Source: Exophiala sp. HKRS030 (taxonomy: Eukaryota > Ascomycota > Eurotiomycetes > Chaetothyriales > Herpotrichiellaceae). From it: a stretch of 64,000 nucleotides of DNA. The notes under the pieces were generated by a model. That model had not been told where the DNA came from. It did no database searches and saw only the letters and a list, made by a program, of their open reading frames with translations. The DNA lies in assembly GCA_023897205.1 (NCBI GenBank), contig JAHWDD010000012.1, positions 868,001-932,000 of the forward strand. The letters are read 5' to 3'. Shown here piece after piece: positions 1-11,841 of the stretch; the stretch's first letter is position 1; each line of letters begins with the position of its first letter. Made by a program: the position numbers and the translations under genes.

Positions 1-513
1 CTCTTTGTGCTACTAATGGTTGTCGGTGGCATGGGCGTGGCCGGCACCTCCAGAGGCCCATCCCTAGCGGCAGGAAGCCTGCTCCTAATTTACACCTTTG
101 TATACGACATCACAATCGGACCGGTCTGCTATGCCCTGGTGGCCGACATACCCTCAACACGCCTTAAGATCAAGACTGTGGTGTTGGCGCGTAACTTTTA
201 CAACATTGGTGGCATCATAAACAACACACTGATGCCGCGGATGCTACTGAATACAGAATGGAACTGGGGTGCCAAGACTGGCTTCTTCTGGGCCGGTGCA
301 TGCATCCTACTATTCACTTACATGTACTTCCGCCTACCTGAGCCCAGAGGTCGAACCTATGGTGAACTGGACGTTTTGTTCGAAAACAAAGTCAGCGCCA
401 GGAAGTTTCGCACCGCCGAAGTCGACCAGTTCGCCGGACACTCGACAGAGCTTGTGGAGGATTCAAGCGACAATGAAAAGAATGACAAGCGTCAGGTCGA
501 GATTGTCAATTAG
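1..513 (+). CDS. MFS sugar transporter, C-terminal part (5' end outside window)
   Basis: This is the last 170 codons of a major facilitator transporter of the fungal sugar/alpha-glucoside:H+ symporter type, a plasma-membrane uptake protein. The frame is open from base 1 and ends at TAG 511-513. Visible are hydrophobic segments for the final membrane helices, the family-type run PEPRGRTYGELDVLFE that follows the last helix in sugar porters, and a charged cytosolic tail. No intron is seen. The next gene, 1.7 kb downstream on the same strand, is another sugar-type MFS transporter, so two permeases sit side by side. The substrate cannot be read from the sequence. The family call is firm; the start lies outside the window. 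Confidence 0.85.
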   Translation, partial: LFVLLMVVGGMGVAGTSRGPSLAAGSLLLIYTFVYDITIGPVCYALVADIPSTRLKIKTVVLARNFYNIGGIINNTLMPRMLLNTEWNWGAKTGFFWAGACILLFTYMYFRLPEPRGRTYGELDVLFENKVSARKFRTAEVDQFAGHSTELVEDSSDNEKNDKRQVEIVN

Positions 514-2222
514 CGAAACTCGGAGACTGAGCAGCCAAGTGTCTTTGGTGGCCGCACTGTGAGTGAGCTAAGAGGCCTCGAAGCTCGATGCTCGGGGGGA
601 GGAGGGGAGGAGGGAAGGGGCGCTGGGTGTGGTGAACGACAATAAGGCATCTAAGATGTGGAATATCGACATCATACACTTTGTGAGCGACAATTCTTCG
701 ACTCATGCATCGATAACGGGAAAGTACAACAGCAACATAGTGGCGGAAAGGTGTGAAAGCTGGTGCTAGACAGGGAAAACAACGTTAAATTTCTAGTCTT
801 ATGATGTGTAGAACACATTCAACATCATTCATCTCTGCGCCGTGGTGCTGGCCAAGGATACACGCTAGCGATTCTTACCAGCCTGACCGTGACGATAGGG
901 CATCCGGGGCAGGAAGAATAATGCGGTCGTTGTTTTAATATATCAGAACTAGTTATGGACCAGGCGCGTAAGAACAGGTATAGTTTTACACAAAGCCATT
1001 TCCATCGAAGTTAGTAGCTTTGGACACAGTTCGTCAACGTGTCAATAGAGATTTACGGTCTAGACTATATCCGTTTCAAGCTCGTAAGCTACGTCGTTCT
1101 TGTATCTTTAAGGGGGCTTACGCCCTATCGACTGCTAATAGATCTCTCGAATTCTATCGTAGACCAGTCGACAGCTGATTGTGGAGCAACAGCGTCCCTT
1201 GCATTTATGGGGTGCCGAGATATAGGCCAGCTATACGAGTGAGAGTCTATTAAGCGTGTTAGACTTCTGTTCTGAGCTGTTGGCGGTGTCAGCGATAGTG
1301 TGACTTGAAATACTGACTTCCTACTTTTTGGGTGGTGCGATTGTTATATGGCAGACCCTCTTATTCTCCTCAATTCTGCTCGTTGACGCATCATTGATGG
1401 GAATGAGCAATGGCCTCAAAAGATGTGTTCTCTGCCGTCAGCGTTGGTGGTATGGTGGTTGCGTCTATTGTACTGTCCTGTAGACCATCTCATTTGTACT
1501 CCGCCCCTTCACCCTGTACTCTTCCATGATATCGTAGTCTCTACTAGGGAAGGAAGATGGAGTGCCGGAATCATTTTACCGTTCACTGGCGAACATGAAA
1601 GAGAGACTAGCCGCTAAATATATGTAAGAGCGTGAGCTGATGTAGCGGTCGGAAATAAGTATCTCCGACTAGAATCACGTATCACCAAAGTCTTTGTTAC
1701 GTCATGCAGTGATTCCACGATGTCCTTTTTGACTGCTGATATTCTTTTCCTTGCTACTGGGTTTTCCAGAATACAGTTTATCTATAATTGGTTTCAGAGA
1801 TTTCACACTAGGATGTTCTCCGAGATGGTTGTCGAGATGATTCAGGAGAAGCTGCAAGATTCCTCTCACCAGCAGAGCAAGTAACCTTAGGCCCTGGTTG
1901 GGCTGATTGGCGTAAAGCCGTCATTGTCTTTTCTTGAAGCTTCACCCGAATACCCCCGACCAATGAACTGACCCAGAAGTCCTCCACTGAGAGGGACGAT
2001 CCCCGAACAGCCCCGGCAAATCAATGCACTTCTCAACACTTCAGCGGGGCTTCCCCGTGGGCGGGCGAAGAGCCTGGGGACTCTCTCAAGAGTATAATAA
2101 TCAACATTCCTTCGCTCGAGTATGGATTCTGCTCTCATAGCAGGGACTGCCCACAGAGTTCCGTGTTTAATGCTTGTAGTCTCCCGAGCCTGCAAGTTTC
2201 AAACTTGAAAACATCCATCGAC
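514..2222. other. Intergenic region between the two MFS genes
   Basis: No convincing gene is seen in 1.7 kb; short ORFs here have no family-like composition. It contains a G/A-rich run at about 594-620 and an imperfect CGG-type palindrome at 1649-1668. The last part should hold the promoter of the MFS gene at 2223. Confidence 0.6.
1649..1668. promoter_or_regulatory. Candidate Zn2Cys6 binding palindrome
   Basis: TCGGAAA and TCTCCGA (an inverted repeat matching 6 of 7 positions) flank a 6 bp spacer. The site lies about 555 bp upstream of the MFS start. A closely similar inverted repeat lies upstream of the dehydrogenase gene at 8811-8832. Zn2Cys6 regulators bind paired CGG triplets, and one is encoded at 4583. 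Binding is inferred. Confidence 0.3.
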
Positions 2223-3972
2223 ATGGAGAAGATTAACCGCTTCAATGTGGTCCATCGCCTGCAAAAGAGAAGACTCCTGGTCGCGTAAGTGAGAGAAAGG
2301 ACTACCCTTTGGAGGATAATCGCGTAAGCTGACCTGTTGTGCTAGCATCAACTGCGTCGCAGGTCTCTCTATCCTTTTCTTTGGCTACGACCAAGGTATG
2401 ATGGGAGGCGTCAACACTGCCTACGACTACTATACCTTGATGGGATTTGGCCATCGTGGCCCTGATGGCGGCCCGGTCATTACCGACACTCTTTTGCAGG
2501 GAGGAATCGTTTCTGTCTACTACCTGGGCACTCTCGTGGGTGCATTGGTCGGAGGTTCGATGGGCGACCGTTTTGGGCGCATCAAATCAATTTTTGTGGG
2601 CGCATGTATCGCAATTGTTGGCGCCACTTTACAATGCTCCGCCATGAACCATTCCTGGATGATTTGTGCTCGACTTGTCAATGGTTGGGGGACAGGCATT
2701 CTTAACGCGATCGTTCCTGTGTGGGCAACGGAAACGGCAGAGCACAAATCGCGTGGGCAGTTCGTCGCCATCGAATTCACTCTTAATATTTTTGGCGTTG
2801 TCGTCGCTTATTGGCTCGAGTACGGCTGCTCTTTCTACGGCGACGGCCAGAGTTCTTTCGTCTGGCGCTTTCCGATCGCCTTCCAGATTGTCATGCTCAT
2901 CGTTCTCGCCGCGACGGTCCTGATTTTTCCAGATTCGCCGCGCTGGCTTGTGAAGATGGGTAGGGAAGACGAAGCCCGTTACATCCTTGGTCGACTTCGA
3001 GGCGATTCCACTGCGGATGAGAAAGAGCTTGCCGAGGCCGAACTTCAGGATATCATCCAATCCTGTCATTACGAAAGCAGTCATTTTCGCCGACAGACTT
3101 ATATTCATATGCTCTTCGGCGCACGGTCCGGGAAACTCCATACTGGCCGCCGGGTGCAGTTGGTGGTGTGGCTACAGATCATGCAGGAGTGGATTGGCAT
3201 TGCCGGTGTCACCATTTACGCTCCGACGATTTTTGGAATAGCCGGGATGAGCCCCTCAAAACGCCAATGGATTGCTGGCCTGAATAATATCTTTTACATG
3301 TTCTCCACCTTGATCTGTGTCTTCACATTGGACAAGATTGGCCGGCGATGGACCTGCTACTGGGGATCCATCGGACAAGGGATCGCGATGGCTCTTGCAG
3401 GAGGGTTTTCCAGGCTCGGCCAAGACGCCCGCGCTACTGGTAACCTCGATAAAGCTGCTAGTTACGGTAACGCTGCAGTTTCAATGGTGTTCGTATTCAC
3501 CTTTGTATTTGGTGCGACGTGGTTAACGGTTCCATGGCTCTACCCTGCTGAAATATTTCCCCTGCAAATTCGGGCAAAAGGCAATGCTTGGGGAGTCGTG
3601 GGCTGGTCCATTGGAAATGGTTGGTTGACTCTGTTATGCCCTGTGATGTTTCAGGCCCTAGGCGAGAAAACCCTGTACATCTTCGCTGCCTGCAACGCAA
3701 TTACAATACCCATGGTCTGGGCCCTATATCCGGAGACCAATCAGCGAACTCTCGAAGAAATCGATGTTCTTTTTTCTGCAGACAGTATCTGGAACTGGAA
3801 TGCTGAGAAAAACTTTGCCAGGCTAAGGACTGCAGGCGAGGTGCCGGAGCGACGCAATTCTGTCTTCACCGACCAAAGACGCCGATCCTCCATGGGCGGA
3901 AATTCGTTCAACCAACCTATTCCGTCTAGCAACGACAAGGGGACTAATCAGGAAATTGAAAGCAAGGTGTAG
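2223..3972 (+). CDS. MFS sugar transporter (sugar porter family)
   Basis: Two exons, 2223-2284 and 2346-3972, give 562 residues. The intron (2285-2345, GTAAGT...CTAG) splits an alanine codon and joins LLVA to INCVAGLSILFFGYDQG, which restores the first membrane helix; this decides the start. Family signs: GYDQGMMGG after helix 1, GDRFGRIKS in the loop between helices 2 and 3, PDSPRWLV after helix 6, a long central loop, and PETNQRTLEEIDVLF after helix 12. About twelve hydrophobic segments are present. The protein should sit in the plasma membrane and take up a sugar or sugar-like compound by proton symport. Its neighbour is a Zn2Cys6 regulator on the same strand 0.6 kb away, and the catabolic-type oxidoreductases follow, so it may import their substrate. 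Substrate unknown. Confidence 0.9.
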
Positions 3973-4582
3973 GGGTGCCAGAAGTCCGCGCCTTTTCCTC
4001 CAAGATGAAAATGGGTCAGAGAAAAATCTCAGAGGTTTGTTCATCTTGGCGTCCACGAAAGAGCCACACGAAATCTTCAGCAACCTTTATTGGAGCGGCT
4101 GATGAATAGAAGTAGGGGGAGCCAGATTGATCTTATAATTTTGTCAGATCCCGACGGATGGGGTTTTGGACGCTGTGTCATTTTGAGGTGGCGTACAAGT
4201 GTCAATGATTTCGCGGGAAATGCAAGTGGTGCTGTTATTAAACCTGCTCCTTGCCGGAGTTCATGATTCTCAGCACAATGCAAGATTCCAACCACACCCA
4301 TTGTATGTGAATCTTTCCCCCAATAGAGATCGTATTGGTGCCATATAGTATAATACTTTTCTTCCGTGGGGTGTTTCAAGCCTGAGCTAGTGACGTGCAA
4401 GGTTGTTTGGTTGGGTGCGGCTCGCTCTCCCTCCGCAGCGCGCAAAATCGATTACCTCGGACCCTCGTAGCGGTCTAATGCGATGTCATTCGCAACCCCG
4501 CAGCGGAACTGCTTGCCATGAAAAGGCTTATTCCCTCGTCAGTAGGACCACCCAAGATTCTTTGAAGATACTCAACGGTGAT
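3973..4582. other. Intergenic region between MFS and regulator genes
   Basis: About 0.6 kb with the MFS 3' end and the regulator promoter. An in-frame ATG at 4478 could extend the regulator upstream. Nothing else is recognised. Confidence 0.5.
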
Positions 4583-6804
4583 ATGCTTTCCTCACCAGCT
4601 AGCGAAGATGCCGGGAATACTAGGAGCAAACGGAAGATCCCTCCGCTTGCCAATTCCACCACGCTCAGGGGAGCATGGCCCCGAAAACGTGCATTCGTTG
4701 CATGCCAGCTCTGTCGGGCCCGGAAGACAAAATGTGACAATGCTCGTCCAACCTGTGGAAGCTGCCAACAGCTCGGTTCAGCTTGCAACTATCCCGACCC
4801 GAGCCTAGAACAAGCATCGTAGGTTTTGGCCTATTGCCTTGTGGCCGTTTGCTCACGACCTAAAGGTTTGACCCGGCCAGTTTGACTATCCTCGATCGAC
4901 TTAACTATTTGATCGGTATCGTTGAATGTGAGCAAAAGCCCCGCATTCGCGGCGGCCCAGATACTACGGTTCCATTGCGAAGTACCACTTCGGCGAGCTT
5001 TGATCCTGGACAAGACTTCGCAGAGGTATATTGCACACCAGACGCGAACTCTTCTGGCCCTACGTCTGCAGCTACAACAAACATCAGGACGACTCTACGA
5101 ACGTGGCCAAGTCGCAGTGCCGATGGACCTTCTCTTCCACATATCTTCCATGGATCTAGCGAGGATATATTGGACTGGTCGATGTTCCATTTGAACCATG
5201 CCCGACAAGAGATTGAAAAGCTCATTTTTGATGAGACCATGCGTTCGGAATGTGAAAGTCCCAATTTTGCGACTTCCCCCGCTAGTGCAAGCCTAGATCC
5301 TCGAAGCCAATCTAGCTCAGGCCGTGGAATCCGAGAAGAGGACGTCCGGGATCTTGTAGAGAGATTCCTGACCAACGTCCACATCAAGAACCCTATATTG
5401 GAACCCGACGATCTTAGAGAAGTTGCAAATTCTGTGGCAGGCGATGGTTTCAGCTGGGACGCTCGGACGTGCCTCGTGGTAGGTCTGCCTTACTGTCTTT
5501 TGTGGAGCACGATATTAACATGGGTGCGAGCTTTTGGCTTGCGCGTGTGCAGCGATATCGCAACCCTTTGTTCGAAGGCCAATTACTGCGCGTGCGGTGA
5601 GTGATAGCATACTAGACACCGCAGATTATACTACGGCAGAAGCATATTACAACGCCGCACGGAAGCGTGTCGGTCTTCTGACCAACACAAAGTTGGCCAC
5701 GGAGTGCCATTTCCTTACGGGTGTATATGAAATGTACTCGATGCGCCCTCTTCGAGCATCAATTTCCTTTAATCGCGCCTGCGTTGCTTTCCAGACCCTG
5801 ACCTGGATGAGGTCTGAGTACTACATTGATACCGGCCGGCTAGAGAAGTCTCAGACAAGTCGTCTGTACTGGTCGTGTCTGAAATCAGAACAGTATGTCC
5901 TTCCCGTCGACATTTCTCTCACCAAACGCTAACACGGACATGACTCTCAGTGAGATCATGGTGGAATTGCGCTTCCCTGCATCCGGACTCACCACGCTCA
6001 ATTACACCCAGGCATTTCCCTTGCCACCTGGATTGACCTCCACGTCGGAGACTGCAAGCTCATGGCACGTCTCGGACGACCTTCGCGCTAACTACGTGAA
6101 GCCAGGCGACGGGGAGCCTCAGTTTCAAAAAATGTGGTACTACTATCTGGCAGATATAGCAGTTCGTCGCATTTTACAAAGAGTCTGCGATTGCTTTTAC
6201 CGTTCATCTCACCATGCCTGGTTGTATCAAAATATCTCATATATGATGTGGTCAGCCCATGAGTTGGATCAACAAATAACGCAATGGTAAGCGTGATGGC
6301 TCTAGATGCTTGCTCATTTACTAATGTCACAATTGTTCTTGCAGGCGGGAGAATTTGCCCCCGCTAGTCTCATTTGAGGATGATTTATTCGCCAACGATG
6401 AGTTGAGTTTCCATTTGCAGGCTCGCTTCGCTGAGGTCAAAGAACGAATATTCCGCCCATTCCTGTATATTATGGTTCACCGTCCAGCGTCTGGATCAGA
6501 GGAACCGGTTCAGCGCCAACTTGTGCAGAAACACATATCTGCCTGTGTCCACTTGATTCGGCATTGGAATGTGACACATCGACATCACGGGACTTGGCTG
6601 ATGGTACGTCAGAGCTTTGCTGCAGGGTTGCTTCTAGTTGCTGCACGTCGATCAGGTCTCACTGTTGGTGAGATATCCGACACGGACTTTATGGACCTGA
6701 TGCGGACCTGTATAGCAACTCTACAATATTGGGAGCACGAAGCGCCAGATCTAAGAGCATCTCGGCTAATTCTGGAAGATATAATGGCTAGCCTGTCGAG
6801 CTAA
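4583..6804 (+). CDS. Zn2Cys6 transcription factor with fungal-specific TF domain
   Basis: Five exons (4583-4818, 4866-5478, 5531-5892, 5951-6286, 6345-6804) give 668 residues. All four introns are 47-58 bp with GT...AG ends, and each junction restores family sequence: QAS/FDPAS, CLV/LLACACAAIS, KSEHEIMVELRFP and ITQW/RENLPP. The N-terminus has a binuclear zinc cluster, CQLCRARKTKCDNARPTCGSC, with a basic stretch before it. The middle carries the fungal-specific TF domain: LLACACAAIS, YYNAARKRVGLL, an SEHE-type helix and FYRSSHHAW. The protein should be nuclear and bind CGG-containing sites. Placed between a transporter and several oxidoreductase genes, it is the likely local pathway regulator (inference). 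ATG 4583 starts just before the KRK-rich stretch; the in-frame ATG at 4478 would add 35 residues. Confidence 0.85.
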
Positions 6805-7178
6805 AGCCTCAATTCTGAGTTCTTAAGTATATATTAACAAACCCCATTAATAGGTAACAGCTCTTTGTCACAAGCCCGACCTATATTTTTCCCGTATACC
6901 TAGCTCCAAATTACTCTCTGAAGTATAGCACTCTCAATGTTTTCGTCTTTATTCTTCTTTTTCTTTTTTTTTTCCTCGTTAGTATTAGTTTTTGCTTCAC
7001 TATAGATATCACTACATCTATAAATTTCTTAACAAACAAGAAGTATAAAAGAGATAAAATTAATGAAAGTGTATAGAATAGAGCGAGTCTATTTTTATAT
7101 TTCGCTCCATATATGATATTATAGTATATAAGATTTTCTACATAAGTGGGAAGTATTAAAGAGAAGGTTTGAGAACAA

Positions 7179-7330
7179 TATTACAATTTAGAATCTAATT
7201 GCAGGTTGTATACAAAGCTGTGACGATAGTCGAGAATCTACAAGAAAGAGAGACTGTCGAGAGCCGCGACCCGACCCAGAGAAATTGATCTAAGATATCA
7301 CATAACCAGCTCCCACATACACGTGGTGTC
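7179..7330 (+). repeat. Degenerate LTR-like fragment
   Basis: The stretch begins TATTACAA, like the RIP-altered left LTR at 18456, and has ACAAAGCTGTGACGATAGTCG at the place where that LTR has ACAAAGCTGTGACAACAGCCG. After about 50 bases the two diverge, so this looks like the 5' part of an LTR from a related but distinct Gypsy family. I could not find its 3' end. Confidence 0.4.
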
Positions 7331-8810
7331 TGCTGGGATCCCTCAAAGAAACAGTCCAGCCGCCTTTGAGTATTAGGAGGGACTTATTAGCACTTTGATT
7401 CTCTCGTGTTAACGACGCCTTACAGAGCCGTGAAAAGCAATGTTTGCATTTCAAGAGACACTCGACATAATAGCTCTAGTATGCGGGAAGAGGCTTACGA
7501 TTCTCTCATGTACGCCCACAAGGCTGTGCAACGAACTCGCTGCATCGCTCCAAAGGGGCGTATTAACAATGTCTCGTCCTCTGGGGATAGGCATGAGAGA
7601 ATGTTGCGATGCAGGATAGGTATTGACGGGTATCTTGACTTGAACACTATCTTGATTGAGGTAGCTGATGCTTAAAGGCTCTAAAGTGACTGCATTAAAC
7701 TGAACAGACTCTATTGTCGCAGTAAATTACCGGGGGTGATTCGTCGTGGTAGCGCATTCAAGTCATCTAGTGAGGGTGATATTAAGTCCTAAAGTAGCTC
7801 ACCCCCTGTAAGCACTCTCTTCCAGACTTAGGTGTCTCACGACGCAAAAAAATGCGACGCTTAATGCACCGTAATAACAGTGCATCTCGACACAATTTCC
7901 GTGAACTTTGATTTCTCTTCTCATGCCGCTCGGAAATGCTCGGTTGCGGAAATCGGCGCCTGGCCTACACATCGTGGGGATCTTCGGGTCGGATAATGGG
8001 GAGCCTTGTAATTCCGTACACTGCCGTTAGTTCTAGCGCTATTTTGGAGTTTGTCTAACCCTTACCCTGTGGGTGCAAAGGGATGCGAATATAATCGGCC
8101 TAGAATTGTCGAAACTGCAAACCCTTTCGTATACGAAGTCATGCTGATCGAGAAATCTGACGGCAAGCCTTGGAAAGCCGCTAACTTAATTGACACTAAA
8201 GTCCCCTCGAATCAGTAGGTCTTCGATACAGTATAGAGTGTGAACCATTCTCTTAGGCTATATTAACTGGCCTCAGTACCCCCTTGTAAGGCTGATCTGT
8301 TAGTAGATGGTCCGGTTTGTTAAGGCGCCACCGCCTCTACTAACTAAGCATGACGTCTGGAATAGGACGTCTATAGAGCGCCTTCTTAGACCCTTTCCTA
8401 GATCTCGTGTTTTCGTGAGACGCACCTACTCTATCAAACTAGAACGTGATGTATAGCTATGCGAAAAGGCGGTTCTTCATTATGAGTCTGTGGATATCTC
8501 ACGCTCGAGATAAGAATCATTCTAGTGGCGTAGCTAATAGCAGGGATGTAACCTAACTTGAACACACCTAAAACACAAGAATCTTCACATTGCTTCGCTA
8601 TTACTCCACATTTCTATCTTCTTAACTAGGCACTTATGAAGTTCGGAGTTATGCCATGCTATAGATGCTTTAAAAATATGTTACATAATTACAAACAGCA
8701 CTTGATGGGTCTAGTCCAAGTATCCTAAGTAGGACTGGTGCCCTTAATCCGGAGCGACCTTGGTACCTTGGAGTTCACAGTAGCAAATCGTGGCATCTAG
8801 TAAAGCACAT

Positions 8811-8832
8811 TCGGAAATCGGTAGGTTTCCGA
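8811..8832. promoter_or_regulatory. Candidate CGG palindrome upstream of the dehydrogenase
   Basis: A perfect 7 bp inverted repeat, TCGGAAA (8811-8817) and TTTCCGA (8826-8832), with an 8 bp spacer, about 210 bp before the dehydrogenase ATG. It resembles the imperfect one at 1649-1668 before the MFS gene. It may be an operator of the Zn2Cys6 regulator at 4583 (inference). Confidence 0.35.
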
Positions 8833-9044
8833 TGAGGAGATTCCCGTCTTTGCCAATCACCTCCTAATGCAAAACTGTACACGCAATGAAAGGAAAAGAC
8901 GATTCCAGTGTTATTCCACATTGATCTTTGCATGGTTTATAAGTCGCTCTGCGTGCAAAAACGGAAATAATTACTCAAACTCCGGTTCATAGCACACTTC
9001 TCTTTCACTAAAAGGTACAGCCAATTCACTCCACGAGTATTACA

Positions 9045-9928
9045 ATGGAAGTCACTTATTCGAGTCTGAAGGGTAAGGCCTTCGTGGTGACCGGTGCGGC
9101 CTCGGGGATGGGCAGAGCAATTGCATTGCGGTTGGCCGAACAAGGCTCCAATGTTGGCCTACTCGACGTGAAGAAGCCTACTGAGGTGCAGGAGACAATA
9201 TCGAAGATGGAAGGAGGTGCTTCTTCCGTTGCCCTGGCAGTTGATGTGACCAAGGCCAGCGAAGTGGACGCAGCCATAAAAGCCGTCCATGATAAATTCG
9301 GTCGCTTGGACGGAGCGGCCAACATGGCCGGTATTGTGGGAAATAGAAAAATGGGCGATACAGGTTATGCTGTCGAGTCAATCACCGATGAAGACTGGGA
9401 TGCTGTCATGAAGGTCAACTTGGACGGTGTTAAGAACTCGATGAGGGCAGAGCTTCAACTCATGTCTGACTCTGGCTCCATTGTCAATGCCGCATCCATG
9501 TCTGGCCAGCAGCCTAATCCCTGGCGAGCTCACTATGGAACATCCAAATGGGCTGTGATCGGATTGACCAAAGCTGCAGCCGGGGAGGTGGGGGGAAAGG
9601 GAATTCGCGTCAACGCTGTTGCACCGTAAGATCAGCTGCCTCTGAGACCGATTTCCTAATCATCTAAAAGCTGACTCATTCACAGTGGAATTGTTAAGAC
9701 ACCTCTGACGGAAACTTTGGGGCAAGAAGCGATGGCGAACTTATTCTCCTCAAGAATTTCGTTAGGTCGCCTGGCTGAACCCGACGAGGTTGCCAAAGTT
9801 GTGGTATTCTTACTCAGTGACGTTCCCGGATATGTGACTGGCTCGGTGAGCAAATCGTCGTATGCTCTCTGATTTCCATTCTGACCCTTGACTTCTAGGT
9901 CGTGAACGTCGACGGAGGTTGGCTGTAG
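9045..9928 (+). CDS. Short-chain dehydrogenase/reductase (classical SDR)
   Basis: Three exons (9045-9625, 9686-9845, 9899-9928) give 256 residues, the normal SDR size. The introns (60 and 53 bp) join NAVAP to GIVKTPLTETL and VTGS to VVNVDGGWL, the usual SDR C-terminus. Motifs: cofactor loop TGAASGMG near residue 18, DV near residue 65, NMAG near residue 92, the VNLDGV active-site Asn, GSIVNAASMSG with the catalytic Ser region, and YGTSK (Tyr and Lys). An aspartate-type residue after beta-strand 2 (LLDVKK) suggests NAD(H) rather than NADP(H). It should be soluble and oxidise an alcohol or reduce a ketone. Next to a Baeyer-Villiger monooxygenase, an alcohol-to-ketone step would fit (inference). 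Substrate unknown. Confidence 0.9.
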
Positions 9929-10478
9929 GAAGGAACGAGTATCTGAATTAGACTAGAGCTAGGTATTGATCGTGGATTTCAACATGCTTCACAGCACTAG
10001 TCATGCCGCAGAAAATGAGACCTCGAGCAGAAGGAGATATACCTTGCAGCATGTTCAGAGTATCATTTGTGCTGATGGATAGTACAGTCCTAAATGCAGT
10101 AGTACTCTACATGGAGCATAATTACAGAAGTAGACCTGTGTCATCATGGACTTCGCAACACTATGGTATTTGAGGATGGGTATTCCGCCCTTCAACTCAT
10201 TTGTGCAGGTGGTTTGCCTTGAGATGGAAATTACTTCAAGATCCCTAGCTGGAGAAATCTCTACGATACCGAAGGCACAAATCCACTCAATCCGCACAAG
10301 CAGGGGGCTGGATGCCTTACATTCATCATGAAAGTGTTCAGAGGCCAAATCCGTGGTTCGAAGCTATAAACATCAGAAATTTTTCAGCCTGGGTTGAGCA
10401 GACATTATGGTAGCACTCAAAACATTGTATCGTTTCCCATCTTGCCTCGCAAGGTTCCCACGAAAGGCAAGTCACATT
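9929..10478. other. Convergent intergenic region
   Basis: About 550 bp between the ends of the dehydrogenase (+) and the hydrolase (-). It should hold both 3' UTRs. No gene is recognised. Confidence 0.5.
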
Positions 10479-11841
10479 TCAGTAGCCAGTCCTTCCACGA
10501 ACGGCTCCATATGCAACACCACCTTTCCTAAATATCGTCTTCAGATCGTTTGCCAGAAACTGAGGATTCTCCCAACCAGGGAAGTGACCTCCAGTATCTC
10601 CATCTGATTGGTGAATGACATTTCCCATCTGATGGGACCATAGTTTTGGACATCTGATGATTTCCCCAGGGAAGTGTGCCACGGCATACTTGACAGTAGA
10701 TACCCGGCCTGTTCGCACGGTTTCAACATCGGGATCTGGATCATGTGCAAATTCATAGTAGATGCGGACATTTGCTTCCGGGCCAGCAGTTGAAAACCAG
10801 TATATTGAAATCCAAGTTATCAGCTCTTCGTCTGTCCAGGGATAGTTGTCAGACCAAGTGTAGAGCTTTTCGACAATCCATCCAAGCAGGGCGACTGGAC
10901 TGTCTGCAAGGGCGTAGCCTAGAGACAGGGGCTTGGAACATTGTAGCGTTAGGTACCCCAGCTGTGTTTCATTGTACTCTTTCGCCTTCTCCAATGCCCG
11001 TAAATCGGCAGCCGACTTTGTCGTCACAAGATCCTGGAGATAAAGCAGTGGATTCTGTCGAAATGAGGGCGGTCCAAATGGCGCTGAAGTCACATGCGAT
11101 GCTTTGCAGTGAGACGGGTATAATCGACCCATCATCCGAGTGATGAAATAACCCCAATCGCCGCCATGGGTGACTGAAGGAGGTGCACTATTAGTCGAAA
11201 GGATATTTGGTATAATGACAAAGAGGTGTTCAGAAATAAAGGGAGCGTCGTACCGTACTCGTCGTATCCGAGGCTGATCATAAGCTTATGACAGACTTCC
11301 GCGTATTTTTTGATCCCAAATCCTTTCTTTTGCACGGCCGACGAGAAGCCAAAATTCGGGAGCGAAGGCACTACCACGTCGAATGCGGGGCCGCTACCGT
11401 CCTTGGAAGTCAGCATTTCGAGCACCTTGGTGCCCTCAAGATACAGTCCGGGCCCTTTCACACGTTAGTATCGTTGATTTGCCTATCCTGGGCGGGAAAG
11501 CACTTGCAGCCGTGAACAAATATCAGTGGTATTGCTCCAGCCACGTTGCTTTTCTGGTACACAAAGTGTACATCTAGAGGCTCAAATCCACCACTGACCT
11601 GGATCTTCCGTCGGTATTGAGGGAATCTGTTGAGTTCATTTTCTTTAGCCCGCCAATCGAATCCGTTAATCCAGTATCTGACGAGCTGGCTGATTTTGTC
11701 TGGTGGAACACCGCATTCTCCGCCTTTTCCATCGGTGTCCCGGGCGATTATAGCGCCTTCCAACTTTGCTTTTAAAACTTTCAGCTGTTCGTCGCTGACA
11801 GAGATGGAGAATGGAGTCAGATCACCTTGGTCACCGTCCAT
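10479..11841 (-). CDS. Epoxide-hydrolase-type alpha/beta hydrolase (EHN domain)
   Basis: Three exons on the minus strand (11841-11508, 11454-11254, 11173-10479) give 409 residues, normal for microsomal-type epoxide hydrolases. The N-terminus (PFSISVSDEQLKVLKAKL, then the region around FDWRAKENELNRFPQY) is the epoxide hydrolase N-terminal domain. The catalytic part has HGWPG (oxyanion hole), GGDWGYF with the nucleophile Asp, and GGHFPGWENP with the catalytic His. Intron 1 (11507-11455) has a GCAAGT donor, a CTAAC branch and an AG acceptor; only this GC-AG junction restores HGWPG. Intron 2 joins GYDEY to VTHGGDWG. It would open an epoxide or a related bond by an ester intermediate. It sits between an SDR and an FAD monooxygenase, which could make the epoxide (inference). 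Confidence 0.88.

Larger units (their letters stand above)
6805..9044. other. 2.2 kb gene-free stretch upstream of the dehydrogenase
   Basis: AT-rich from about 6805 to 7170, then an LTR-like remnant, then mixed-composition sequence with TpA-rich decay. Repeated CGGAAAT-type words occur at about 7930-7960 and 8811-8832. No gene with family-like composition is seen; an 89-codon ORF at 7406-7675 is not supported. Confidence 0.5.
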
